Below are positions 38,070 to 44,622 of a DNA stretch of 44,622 nucleotides, one piece after another. Below the pieces are notes generated by a model. It saw nothing but the letters and a program-made list of their open reading frames with translations, made no database searches and had not been told where the DNA came from. The stretch's first letter is position 1. Each line of letters starts with the position of its first letter. The stretch is from a virus: positions 1-44,622 of the IMG/VR virus record IMGVR_UViG_3300025770_001704; one strand, written 5' to 3'. Both the position numbers and the translations under genes were made by a program.

Positions 38070-39086
38070 CTAACCTTGTGCAGCTTCTGCTGCCACAAGG
38101 CATCCTCGTGCTACTGAATAAAGGGGGTCGCTAGGCCGAATAACCTCCCCAATATCAATGCCTATATTTGATGACTTAAGCACATCACTAAACATAGTAT
38201 CAAATCCAGGCGGAGAACTTGTTCCACCTGCAATTACAATGTCAATCGGATGATCAGCACGAGCACTTTTGCCCGCTTCTTCAATGCCGTTCTTGATTCC
38301 TGTAACTGTCTTTTGAATCATGATTTCATACTGTGCCTTGATAGCTCTTTGAACTAGCAAGTCTGAATCTTCATTTAAATCTACTTTCATTTTTTCTTTA
38401 TTGATATAAGTAGGACTTTCGCCTGTTGCCCTAGCTGCCATTTTGTCGATCCAGTCTCCACTATTAACGAGAGCGAATTCAAAAATTGGAGCACCATAGA
38501 TTGCAAAGCAAAGATTTACCATGCCTGCGCCGAACGAAATTCCAATTCCAGTATATGCTGTCTTTTTCAGTTCAGCATATACTAGTGCCAATGCTTCATT
38601 AATTGGGTGAGCTTCAACAACTTTTCCTGTTTCATCTTCAAACGCATTGAATACAGCTTCTAAAACTTTTGAGTGGTAATCTGCATCTGTATCTTGATTA
38701 ATAGCATTTGCGGGCACACTGTAATAGAGTTGCTGCTTATCTTCGTCGAGTTCGTCAAGAAGACTGTGCATCATTATACTCATGATTTGTTGAGCATACT
38801 TTTCTTTTGGATTCAAGCAGCCATCTTTCATTGGTCGCTTTAGTTCAATGTCGTTCATTGTGTATGCGATATCTACAGCGGCTTCTCCTAAAGCGTAGGC
38901 AATCCCTGCCTCAGTTCTTTCAATTAGAGGAACGCCTGCGTTCTTCATCATGTTGAACACAAATCTATTTTCTAAAGGCATTTCAATGAATGCATTTACC
39001 TCTCTTTTATGCGAGAAGTCTTTGTTTTCGTCTCTTCTGCAACAAACAAGGTTGTATGTCCCACAATCAAATCCTAATCCTGCCAT
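38070..39086 (-). CDS. Actin-like ATPase (ParM/MreB/Hsp70-fold superfamily)
   Basis: 338 residues, size of ParM or MreB. Phosphate-1: LGFDCGTYNLVCCRRDE (4-20). Connect-1-like helix with HPINEALALVYAEL (about 160-173). Phosphate-2: YTGIGISFGAGMVNLCFAIY (about 178-197). Adenosine motif: DIVIAGGTSSPPGFDTMF (about 283-300). Proteins of this type polymerise with ATP and segregate plasmids, shape cells or position cargo. The region between is not close to MreB or ParM in sequence, so it is probably a separate phage or bacterial branch. It follows directly after an 85-residue gene, the arrangement expected for a filament and its adaptor. It could move phage DNA or capsids, or act on the host cytoskeleton. 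Confidence 0.88.
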   Translation of the reverse strand: MAGLGFDCGTYNLVCCRRDENKDFSHKREVNAFIEMPLENRFVFNMMKNAGVPLIERTEAGIAYALGEAAVDIAYTMNDIELKRPMKDGCLNPKEKYAQQIMSIMMHSLLDELDEDKQQLYYSVPANAINQDTDADYHSKVLEAVFNAFEDETGKVVEAHPINEALALVYAELKKTAYTGIGISFGAGMVNLCFAIYGAPIFEFALVNSGDWIDKMAARATGESPTYINKEKMKVDLNEDSDLLVQRAIKAQYEIMIQKTVTGIKNGIEEAGKSARADHPIDIVIAGGTSSPPGFDTMFSDVLKSSNIGIDIGEVIRPSDPLYSVARGCLVAAEAAQG

Positions 39087-39344
39087 TTACTTGTCCTCTT
39101 TCTTTTCTATGCCAAATTTGACTTTATTTCTCTTTTTAGCACTTGAGAAATCTGGTATTGCCCAATTTACATCTTCGTCATCATTTTTCTTTTTGACTTC
39201 TTCAGATGAAGTTTGTGCAGCTTTAGCTGAAATGTGCAATCCATCTGAGTTTAGATTGACATTTAAGTCAAGAACAATGGAGATTTGAACTTCTCCATCT
39301 TGAGTTACTACTTTTGTTGATCCGGGTCTTATTAAATTAGGCAT
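39087..39344 (-). CDS. Small partner gene upstream of the actin-like ATPase
   Basis: 85 residues, ending directly before the ATPase start. The first 50 residues alternate strands (VVTQDGEVQISIVLDLNVNL, GLHISAKAAQ), the rest is charged and disordered with a short WAIPDFSSAKKRNKVKFGI stretch (about 62-80), a good candidate for a filament-docking peptide. No match to ParR. TATAAATA lies four bases before ATG and there is no SD. Role as adaptor is inference from gene order. Confidence 0.7.
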   Translation of the reverse strand: MPNLIRPGSTKVVTQDGEVQISIVLDLNVNLNSDGLHISAKAAQTSSEEVKKKNDDEDVNWAIPDFSSAKKRNKVKFGIEKKEDK

Positions 39345-39348
39345 ACTG

Positions 39349-39356
39349 TATTTATA
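39349..39356 (-). promoter_or_regulatory. T4 late box TATAAATA upstream of the actin-like operon
   Basis: Exact consensus, four bases (CAGT) before the ATG at 39344. Late start point at about six bases after the box would coincide with the AUG. Confidence 0.55.
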
Positions 39357-39376
39357 TTAGTAAAAGATTATTTTTT

Positions 39377-40342
39377 TTAAATTATGGGACATTTTTTTAA
39401 CATTTGATCTACGCCATTTAGAAGCATATCCACTGATATTTTAGAGCAACAAGGTTTAATTGGGTTTTTTCTTTCCAGCGAGCAGTTAGGCCAGTTATAG
39501 CAGGGGCCGCAAGGCCAATCGTCATTATCCCTGTGTTTCTGAACTAGTGTGAAATCATAGTGCTTCCCGTATACCTTTCCATCTGCAAAAGTGAATATTC
39601 CCATTAAAGGTTTTCCAATTCCTCCTGCAAAGTGAAAAGCAGCCGTATCCACACTAATTACATAATCTGCTGCGTTTAGAATACCCATCCATTCTTTAAT
39701 TTTAAGACCGTAAATTTGTGGTGTGTCTTTCGGGAATCCGTCTATAGGGCGAAGATGAAGTCCAACAACAAACGTGCCCCTATCTCTTAATCCCTTAATT
39801 AAACCTTCCTGCTGCCAATCCTGTAGATTCTTAGTAAGCATCGCTGATATAGGGTTCAGCACCACTACAGGAGACTTACCATCGTGTCCTGCTTGTCTTA
39901 TTTTTTCTTTGCCAAAATTTATTGTATCTTCGTCAAGATTTATATGCATATTGTGATTTTGAAGCTCTACGCCGCAATGGTTGGCCCAAATGTCGCTTCT
40001 GTTTTTGTTAGATAGAGGTGCGTGCCTCATCTCATGTCTAGTGCAGGCACTTGTCGTGTTGTAATGAATTGTATAATCATAAGGATTCACCTTTCTCGAA
40101 TCCAAAATCTCATCAATAAAAGGATGATCTCTCAAAGCCTCGTGATACATGGTGGGGCATGCAAAAACAATCTTCGCATCGGGCATTATCCTGTTAAAGT
40201 CCTCAAACATCTGTCTATGCATTAAGATGTCGCCCAAACCACCTGTTTCACGCATTATCAATATTTTGTTTTTTCTTTCATGAAATTCTTTTATTGACAA
40301 TGATTTCTTTATAGGATCGTTTCTTCTTATGATTCTTGGCAT
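39377..40342 (-). CDS. Family 9 (heptosyltransferase-like) glycosyltransferase
   Basis: 321 residues, GT-B fold. N-terminal domain: KILIMRETGGLGDILMHRQM (about 26-45, sugar-acceptor side), AKIVFACPTMY. C-terminal domain: VVVLNPISAM (about 158-167), then MGILNAADYVISVDTAAFHF and AGGIGKPLMGIF (about 218-250), the nucleotide-diphosphate-sugar site. A Cys-rich tail (CGPCYNWPNC, CC) is typical of phage members. It adds a heptose or similar sugar. Start ATG has no SD (TTTAATTC before it). It precedes the actin-like pair on the same strand, 32 bases apart. Confidence 0.87.
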   Translation of the reverse strand: MPRIIRRNDPIKKSLSIKEFHERKNKILIMRETGGLGDILMHRQMFEDFNRIMPDAKIVFACPTMYHEALRDHPFIDEILDSRKVNPYDYTIHYNTTSACTRHEMRHAPLSNKNRSDIWANHCGVELQNHNMHINLDEDTINFGKEKIRQAGHDGKSPVVVLNPISAMLTKNLQDWQQEGLIKGLRDRGTFVVGLHLRPIDGFPKDTPQIYGLKIKEWMGILNAADYVISVDTAAFHFAGGIGKPLMGIFTFADGKVYGKHYDFTLVQKHRDNDDWPCGPCYNWPNCSLERKNPIKPCCSKISVDMLLNGVDQMLKKCPII

Positions 40343-40384
40343 GAATTAAATTAGTTTAAAAACAAAAAAAGTTGAACTAAACAA

Positions 40385-40420
40385 AAATAAACCGTGACCA
40401 GAGATGGTCACGGTTTATTT
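40385..40420 (-). terminator. Rho-independent terminator
   Basis: A 16-bp perfect stem AAATAAACCGTGACCA / TGGTCACGGTTTATTT with loop GAGA, and T-rich sequence beyond on the minus strand. Follows the probable virion gene at 40456. Confidence 0.92.
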
Positions 40421-40455
40421 GTTAGGATTTTTAATCAATATTTTATCTGTACTGA

Positions 40456-41037
40456 TTAGCTATCGCAAGAAGCTCGCACAGAAAGAATAATTTGAACATC
40501 GCTTTCTGGATTTCCAGATGCACTGTTGTCAATTTCAATCAAGCTAATTGAAAGATCGCCAGCATTAAATACCTGAGTATCACCTGCGACCAAATCAAAC
40601 GCTCCATCTACAATGCCATTTAATCGAATTTTTACAGAACCAGTTGCGCCATTGTTAGTAATTTGGGCAAATACAGCATATCCGCCAGTGTCTCCATTAA
40701 TATCCGCTTGATTAGCGGCATATGCACTTCCTGCGGCGGCAGTGATGTCATAAACTTTTGGATATGAATTTTCACTTGCAATATCACTGTAAATGCTTCC
40801 ATCGTCTGTAACTATTTCGATGAATGAATCACTCAGTGGAACTTGAGGATACGCAAATCTTTTCCAGTAGTTACAATCTGTGAAAGTTTCTCCATCTTTC
40901 AGTAAGCGATTGATTCTGTTTGGACCCATAACATATATTGTTCTTTGGATCGATGTTGCGAATTCCTGACCCGTTTTTGGGTTGATATCCAGTTGTCCTT
41001 GAATATCATTGTTTAGGTTTACTCTAAATACACTCAT
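40456..41037 (-). CDS. Probable highly expressed virion protein
   Basis: 193 residues, strand-rich with Gly, Ala, Asn and Asp: FRVNLNNDIQGQLDINPKTG (4-23), then YVMGPNRINRLLKDGETF, and a C-terminal domain AVFAQITNNGATGSVKIRLN and GAFDLVAGDTQVFNAGDLSI like a small jelly-roll or immunoglobulin-like unit. Strong SD (GGAGG, five bases before ATG), CATAAATA late box about 41 bases upstream and a perfect terminator downstream mark a late single-gene unit. Decoration, tail or fibre protein; no family recognised. Confidence 0.75.
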   Translation of the reverse strand: MSVFRVNLNNDIQGQLDINPKTGQEFATSIQRTIYVMGPNRINRLLKDGETFTDCNYWKRFAYPQVPLSDSFIEIVTDDGSIYSDIASENSYPKVYDITAAAGSAYAANQADINGDTGGYAVFAQITNNGATGSVKIRLNGIVDGAFDLVAGDTQVFNAGDLSISLIEIDNSASGNPESDVQIILSVRASCDS

Positions 41038-41078
41038 TATGTCCTCCGAAAAAAAACGGATTATTTTTTTTGCCTTCT

Positions 41079-41086
41079 ATTTATGT
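41079..41086 (-). promoter_or_regulatory. Late-promoter-like box CATAAATA
   Basis: One mismatch from the T4 late consensus, about 41 bases before the ATG at 41037, with GGAGG in between. Confidence 0.45.
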
Positions 41087-41111
41087 ATGAAATAATAAAA
41101 CAATTTCATAT

Positions 41112-41435
41112 TTATTTTAATTGACTCTCTAAAAAGGACAATTCAGATTCTTTTAAAAACTCAATTATAGGATCATCTTTCATGTTAAACGTTAATTCAC
41201 GAATGTGCGAAAAGTTCCTTTTGTTCTCTTGTATGTTTGAATATTTCAATGTTTTTTCTTCGGAATTTGATACAAATTGATCTCTTAGGCACACATAAAC
41301 CTCTGTGGATGGGAATGTTTTTTCAAGAATTGGACGTAGATACTTCAACTGCTTAATTGTTTTTTCATTAGGCCCAAAATAACATATGCAATATCTATTT
41401 TTAATTTTTGCATAATCAGGAAATCTTATTGACAT
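41112..41435 (-). CDS. Hypothetical protein, glycosyltransferase-associated type
   Basis: 107 residues from the ATG at 41435. RYCICYFGPNEKTIKQLKYL (14-33) then LEKTFPSTEVYVCLRDQFVS (37-56) is a beta-alpha-beta unit seen in short phage proteins near glycosyltransferase genes. No catalytic motif. TTGGGG upstream may serve as SD. Its start codon overlaps that of the divergent gene at 41434 (both within CATG). Confidence 0.65.
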   Translation of the reverse strand: MSIRFPDYAKIKNRYCICYFGPNEKTIKQLKYLRPILEKTFPSTEVYVCLRDQFVSNSEEKTLKYSNIQENKRNFSHIRELTFNMKDDPIIEFLKESELSFLESQLK

Positions 41436-41658
41436 GAAAAACCCCAATAAAAAAAATATAGAAGGATATCAAACTCTCAACTCATTTTTTGAACAATTTG
41501 GAGACAGAGACGTTTATACTATGATAGTATTAGAAGAGGTATTTAAGGAAATTTATGGGACAGAAGAACATTTACATATATCTGGCGAGGCGGGACAGGA
41601 AGGGCGTGCAGGTTCTCTACATGTTTCAAGGGACGAATCGCAAGATACATCCAAATAA
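41434..41658 (+). CDS. Hypothetical protein, possibly 5' part of a frameshifted gene
   Basis: 74 residues; the first 45 (LNSFFEQFGDRDVYTMIVLE, EEVFKEIYG) read like a real protein, while the rest overlaps the +1 frame that looks better coding from 41555. ATG overlaps the divergent start. Either a short gene with an overlapping downstream gene, or one gene of about 170 residues expressed through a frameshift or split by a sequencing error. Confidence 0.5.
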   Translation: MKNPNKKNIEGYQTLNSFFEQFGDRDVYTMIVLEEVFKEIYGTEEHLHISGEAGQEGRAGSLHVSRDESQDTSK

Positions 41659-41953
41659 AATAGAAAGTATTAGTGAGTTTAACCTGCCGGTTAAAATTCA
41701 AAACTCTATTCAAAAAAGCATCACAGATAACCGGATGCTTTGGGAAGCTTGGGCTGAAAGCTCTGATTCATTTCAAGATTTAAAAGAATCTCTAAAGAAA
41801 AGAGGGTATAAAAACTTACCAATTAGCTCTTTCCCAAAATTTAAAGAAAGTATTTCCTCGAAAATTTCATTTGGCAAGAAAGAGCAAGGAAGAGATTTTA
41901 ATTTTAGGAATTTAAAAGAAACAAAAACTATGTTGAGAAGAAAAAAAAATTAA
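41555..41953 (+). CDS. Basic hypothetical protein
   Basis: 132 residues from the ATG at 41555, which has AAGGAAATTT upstream, inside the previous ORF. NIYIYLARRDRKGVQVLYMF and KIHPNKIESISEFNLP (5-45), then a helical middle (LWEAWAESSDSFQDLKESLK) and a basic end (TMLRRKKN). Reads as a compact basic protein, maybe nucleic-acid binding. Overlaps the previous ORF by 104 bases. Convergent with the gene at 41950, with a four-base overlap of stops. Confidence 0.65.
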   Translation: MGQKNIYIYLARRDRKGVQVLYMFQGTNRKIHPNKIESISEFNLPVKIQNSIQKSITDNRMLWEAWAESSDSFQDLKESLKKRGYKNLPISSFPKFKESISSKISFGKKEQGRDFNFRNLKETKTMLRRKKN

Positions 41954-42246
41954 GACCTTCTAACGTAAGACCTGTGAATATAAAAATCTCCTAGGTCTGT
42001 TTCAATTAAAAAGTGCTTATCCTGCGATTCTTTTATAATTCCCCCTTTTTCAAGAAATTCTTGAGCCACCTCGTAAGCATCTCCTTCATTTGGTTCCATC
42101 TTTGAAATTAATTTTCTAACTCCAATTTTTGATTCAACAAATATACCATTGAATGATTTTCTTTTAAATTTTTGCGAGTCTTCTTCGGGCTTATCTTTTA
42201 TCCACTTTTTAAAATCATCAAAGTTGAAAAATGAATTTGTTTGCAT
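41950..42246 (-). CDS. Small hypothetical protein
   Basis: 98 residues. NFDDFKKWIKDKPEEDSQKF (8-27), then KRKSFNGIFVESKIGVRKLI and LIETDLGDFYIHRSYV at the end. Soluble and basic. ATG follows the stop of the DUF115-like gene by four bases with TAGGTAA upstream, so it is the third gene of a minus-strand run starting with the repeat protein. No family recognised. Confidence 0.68.
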   Translation of the reverse strand: MQTNSFFNFDDFKKWIKDKPEEDSQKFKRKSFNGIFVESKIGVRKLISKMEPNEGDAYEVAQEFLEKGGIIKESQDKHFLIETDLGDFYIHRSYVRRS

Positions 42247-42250
42247 TTTA

Positions 42251-43099
42251 TTACCTAAAAAAATCTTTAACTTCTTCTTCTGTTTTTATATATGTTGCAT
42301 TACTCAACTTTGGGCCACTAGAATAATCAGATACTTCTATATTTTCTTTTTTAAACCATTGCAGCAAAGCGTCTATGATTTGATTTGATTTGATTTGTTG
42401 TTCATACGCCCACAGACCATTCTCCAATTCAATTGACGATGGACGTTCTTGGTTGAAAGAATCGTCGCAGCAAAATAGCATTAATTTATCGACTTTAAAG
42501 TTACAAGCTAAATTTATACAGGCACAAATTACATTTCTGTAGTCGTCTATTGTTGTTCCAAGATTGTCGATCTTACAAGAGAAGTTTTCATTTTTCACAG
42601 GGTTGAATAAAATCTTTTGACCCCTGTACGACTCTAGAAATTCTGGATTTGTTCTCATAGATGCAATACAATTTGGGTAATATCTATGTTTATCTGGAAG
42701 GCTTAATAAGCACTCTTCATAAGGATTGGACGTTACATAGTAGTTGATTCTTCTCCGCATAGCTTGCGGGCATTCCTCTCCAACTAAGTCCCAGTACTTT
42801 AAAGCACCATTTGCAGCCAATATGCAAACGTCGTTTGGAACTTCAGATAAAATCTTTTGCTTACTTTTAAAGTCGTATCCATCTGAAACTATAATTATAT
42901 TTTTAAATACATTTGCATTGTTTTCAAGAATGGGATATTTTTTTCTTTTGTTTTTATATTCATTGTTGAAAATCAATGAATAATCCTCGCTTCTGAACGA
43001 GTTAATATCCAAAGGTGAAGAATTCTTAAAAGGATCTCTAACCCACGTTCCATCCGTTGAAAGAACATATTGGTTCGATTTATATTTTTTTATTCTCAT
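42251..43099 (-). CDS. DUF115/MptE-like Rossmann protein
   Basis: 282 residues. NIIIVSDGYDFKSKQKILSE (about 67-86), VCILAANGALKYWDL (about 91-105), YYVTSNPYEECL (about 119-130) and the later DDYRNVICACINLACNFKVD and KLMLFCCDDSF (about 190-220) follow the layout of the DUF115 (MptE-like, formerly flagellar glycosylation) fold: a beta-strand then Gly-rich turn, a substrate strand, and an acidic strand near the end. Such proteins act on pterins or in glycosylation of surface proteins. The match is by pattern only. Its ATG overlaps the stop of the repeat protein (TAATG), so the two are coupled, which suggests a joint role. Confidence 0.55.
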   Translation of the reverse strand: MRIKKYKSNQYVLSTDGTWVRDPFKNSSPLDINSFRSEDYSLIFNNEYKNKRKKYPILENNANVFKNIIIVSDGYDFKSKQKILSEVPNDVCILAANGALKYWDLVGEECPQAMRRRINYYVTSNPYEECLLSLPDKHRYYPNCIASMRTNPEFLESYRGQKILFNPVKNENFSCKIDNLGTTIDDYRNVICACINLACNFKVDKLMLFCCDDSFNQERPSSIELENGLWAYEQQIKSNQIIDALLQWFKKENIEVSDYSSGPKLSNATYIKTEEEVKDFFR

Positions 43100-44622
43100 T
43101 AGTTACAAGGTACAAATCTAAAACATGGACCATCAGTCCCATCTCCATCTCCGAGCACGTTACTGGTTGTAAACTCTATTGGAACAGGACCGCCTTTATA
43201 AACTAGTGGAACCTCTAAATTTTCTGGTGCTTTAATTGTGATTTCGCTAGGCAGACTTCCCTTCAGTTCTATTGAGTCTGGAACGCCAACAACTTGTATT
43301 TCGGAAGGAATTTGTGATCCATCTATTACTATCTGAGATGGGAAATTTTCTGGAACTATAAGACGAATTTCTTCTGGCAAACTAGACTCCAATTTTATTA
43401 CGTCTGGTAATTCATGCACTATTTCAACCGAATTTGGAACTTCCGTTCCTACAATTTCTATTTGTCTAGGAATAGAGTCAACCCCAGTTATTCTTATGTT
43501 TGGAATATCTGGGACATCAAGGGCTATACTCTTAGGAAGATCGTGCAAAATTCTCACATTTGGGATCTTAGGGGCAATTATCTTTATCTCAGATGGTATT
43601 CCAATATCTGCGGTTTGCACCTCTAGTAAATCGTCTCCAAATGAATCAACAAAACTGTCATCAAAAGATTGCGATCTGAACGGAGTTGCACTTGCTCCAG
43701 GACACTCAACAGCGACAGTTACAGATGCTGTAATTGTCGGAACTGGACCCCAGTTCACATCTACTGAAGGAACTGGACCCCAGTTCACATTTATATCTGG
43801 AATGTCAGAGGAGACGGTTATTACTGATGGTATATCGCAACCTTCAATACTTATTGTTGTTGGTATATCAGGACTTTCAACACTTATTGTTGTTGGGATG
43901 CTGTCAACAACGGTTATTGTTGTTGGGATATCATCATATACGCTTATTGTTGTTGGGATGTCACCATCAATACTTATTGTTGTTGGAATATCATCATATA
44001 CGCTTATTGTTGTTGGGATGCTATCAACAACGGTTATTTGGATTGGGATATCATCATATACGCTTATTGTTGTTGGGATATCATCAATAACGGTTATTTG
44101 GATTGGGATATCATCAGTAACACTTATTGTTGTTGGGATGTCACCAGTAATACTTATTGTTGTTGGGATGCTGTCAACAACGGTTATTGTTGTTGGGATG
44201 TCACCAGTAATACTTATTGTTGTTGGGATGTCACCAGTAATACTTATTACTGGTGGTATATCAGGACTTTCAATACTTATTGTTGTTGGTATATCAGGAC
44301 TTTCAATACTTATTGTTGTTGGTATATCGCAACCTTCAATACTTATTGTTGTTGGTATATCAGGACTTTCAATACTTATTACTGGTGGTATATCAGGACT
44401 TTCAATACTTATTACTGGTGGTATATCAGGACTTTCAATACTTATTACTGTTGGTATATCAGGACTTTCAATACTTATTACTGTTGGTATATCAGGACTT
44501 TCAATACTTATTACTGTTGGTATATCATCGTAGACGCTTATTATTGTTGGGATGTCAGGGCTTTCAATACTTATTACTGTTGGGATGTCAGCTACAACAC
44601 TTATTACTGTTGGTATATCATC
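43099..44622 (-). CDS. Repeat protein of IPxxIxI units, partial at the window edge
   Basis: The minus-strand frame is open from 44622 to the stop at 43099: 507 residues visible, start not in the window. About 26 units of 10-11 residues occupy 43791-44622: DIPTTISIESP, DIPTTISVYD, DIPTTITVVD, DIPPVISIESP, DIPIQITVID and others. Two GPVP-type units (VNWGPVP) follow, then a non-repeat stretch (ECPGASATPFRSQSFDDS), then about 12 diverged relatives of the repeat (GIPSEIKIIAP, KIPNVRILHD, LPEEIRLIVPE), ending CFRFVPCN. The pattern x-(I/L)-P-x-x-I-x-(I/V) suggests short beta-strands stacked as a fibre or solenoid. Plausibly a fibre shaft or adhesin. A shorter start at GTG 43788 is in frame but lies inside the repeat run and is not needed. 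Confidence 0.85.
   Translation of the reverse strand, partial: DDIPTVISVVADIPTVISIESPDIPTIISVYDDIPTVISIESPDIPTVISIESPDIPTVISIESPDIPPVISIESPDIPPVISIESPDIPTTISIEGCDIPTTISIESPDIPTTISIESPDIPPVISITGDIPTTISITGDIPTTITVVDSIPTTISITGDIPTTISVTDDIPIQITVIDDIPTTISVYDDIPIQITVVDSIPTTISVYDDIPTTISIDGDIPTTISVYDDIPTTITVVDSIPTTISVESPDIPTTISIEGCDIPSVITVSSDIPDINVNWGPVPSVDVNWGPVPTITASVTVAVECPGASATPFRSQSFDDSFVDSFGDDLLEVQTADIGIPSEIKIIAPKIPNVRILHDLPKSIALDVPDIPNIRITGVDSIPRQIEIVGTEVPNSVEIVHELPDVIKLESSLPEEIRLIVPENFPSQIVIDGSQIPSEIQVVGVPDSIELKGSLPSEITIKAPENLEVPLVYKGGPVPIEFTTSNVLGDGDGTDGPCFRFVPCN
43791..44622. repeat. Tandem 30/33-bp coding repeats
   Basis: At least 26 units, alternating 30 and 33 bases, encode the IPxxI repeats. 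Units share the core TTATTGTTGTTGG(G/T)AT(A/G)T (plus strand) and differ in the three to four bases that code the turn residues (ESP, EGC, YD, TG, VD, DG). Same-type units cluster, a sign of recent duplication. The run continues beyond the window. No spacers, so not a CRISPR array. Confidence 0.95.

Noticed and set aside
43496-44533. Long plus-strand ORF of 345 codons, rich in Ile, Val, Gly and Leu
   Set aside because: It is the antisense mirror of the minus-strand IPxxI repeat gene. The minus frame is open over the same region, continues into recognisable diverged repeats and ends in TAATG coupling with the next gene.
43791-44622. CRISPR-like regular repeats
   Set aside because: Units are contiguous without unique spacers, keep a reading frame and vary at coding turn positions.

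Overview
The window is a piece of a large T4-like (Myoviridae-type) phage genome. The clearest sign is a head module on the minus strand in T4 gene order: large terminase (gp17), portal (gp20), prohead protease (gp21), scaffold (gp22), major capsid protein (gp23). A toprim primase, a RecB/Cas4-like nuclease, two free-standing homing endonucleases and an intein fit the same picture. The DNA is A+T rich and very densely coded. Most gaps are under 165 bases and none exceeds 300. I saw no tRNA, rRNA, CRISPR array or insertion sequence. Many genes have good Shine-Dalgarno sites, and TTG and GTG starts occur. The host cannot be named from sequence alone. SD use, heptosyltransferase-like genes and a lipobox protein suggest a Gram-negative bacterium.

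Layout. 1-5200: an L-lysine 6-transaminase gene, small zinc-binding proteins, a SWIM-type protein, a 711-residue protein of unknown function and a small probable virion protein. 5300-9600: a LAGLIDADG endonuclease, a family 2 glycosyltransferase, a secreted CAP protein, a protein made of Cys-Cys repeats, and a composite PD-(D/E)XK homing endonuclease. 9700-21030: the head module. It is interrupted by plus-strand cargo: a 113-residue acidic protein, and a sulfotransferase-like gene with a 2-oxoglutarate oxygenase. The portal gene carries an intein. Tail sheath and tube genes (18 and 19), which lie between 17 and 20 in T4, are absent here. 21060-25760: a tiny membrane protein, a glycogenin-like transferase, a secreted M28 peptidase, a ferritin-like protein, a probable virion protein and a tail-anchored protein. 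25760-32690: an MscL channel, a thermolysin-like zincin, a lipoprotein, acidic and structural proteins and an exported trypsin-like protease. 32690-36020: nuclease, primase and a class II fructose-1,6-bisphosphatase (GlpX). 36020-41040: a 566-residue unknown, an actin-like ATPase with a small partner gene, a family 9 glycosyltransferase and a probable virion protein. 41110-44622: small unknowns, a DUF115-like protein and a repeat protein that runs off the window.

How the genes fit together. One set builds and fills the head. A second set (three glycosyltransferases, a sulfotransferase-like protein, a 2OG oxygenase, a DUF115-like protein) probably modifies glycans or virion proteins. A third set acts at or beyond the inner membrane: MscL, CAP protein, trypsin-like protease, M28 peptidase, lipoprotein, tail-anchored protein. 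A fourth set changes host metabolism or metal balance: lysine transaminase, GlpX, ferritin-like protein, Cys-Cys repeat protein. The actin-like pair may form a phage cytoskeleton. T4-type late boxes (TATAAATA and close variants) precede many genes. In several cases the box lies only 2-5 bases before the start codon with no SD site, which raises the possibility of leaderless late transcripts.
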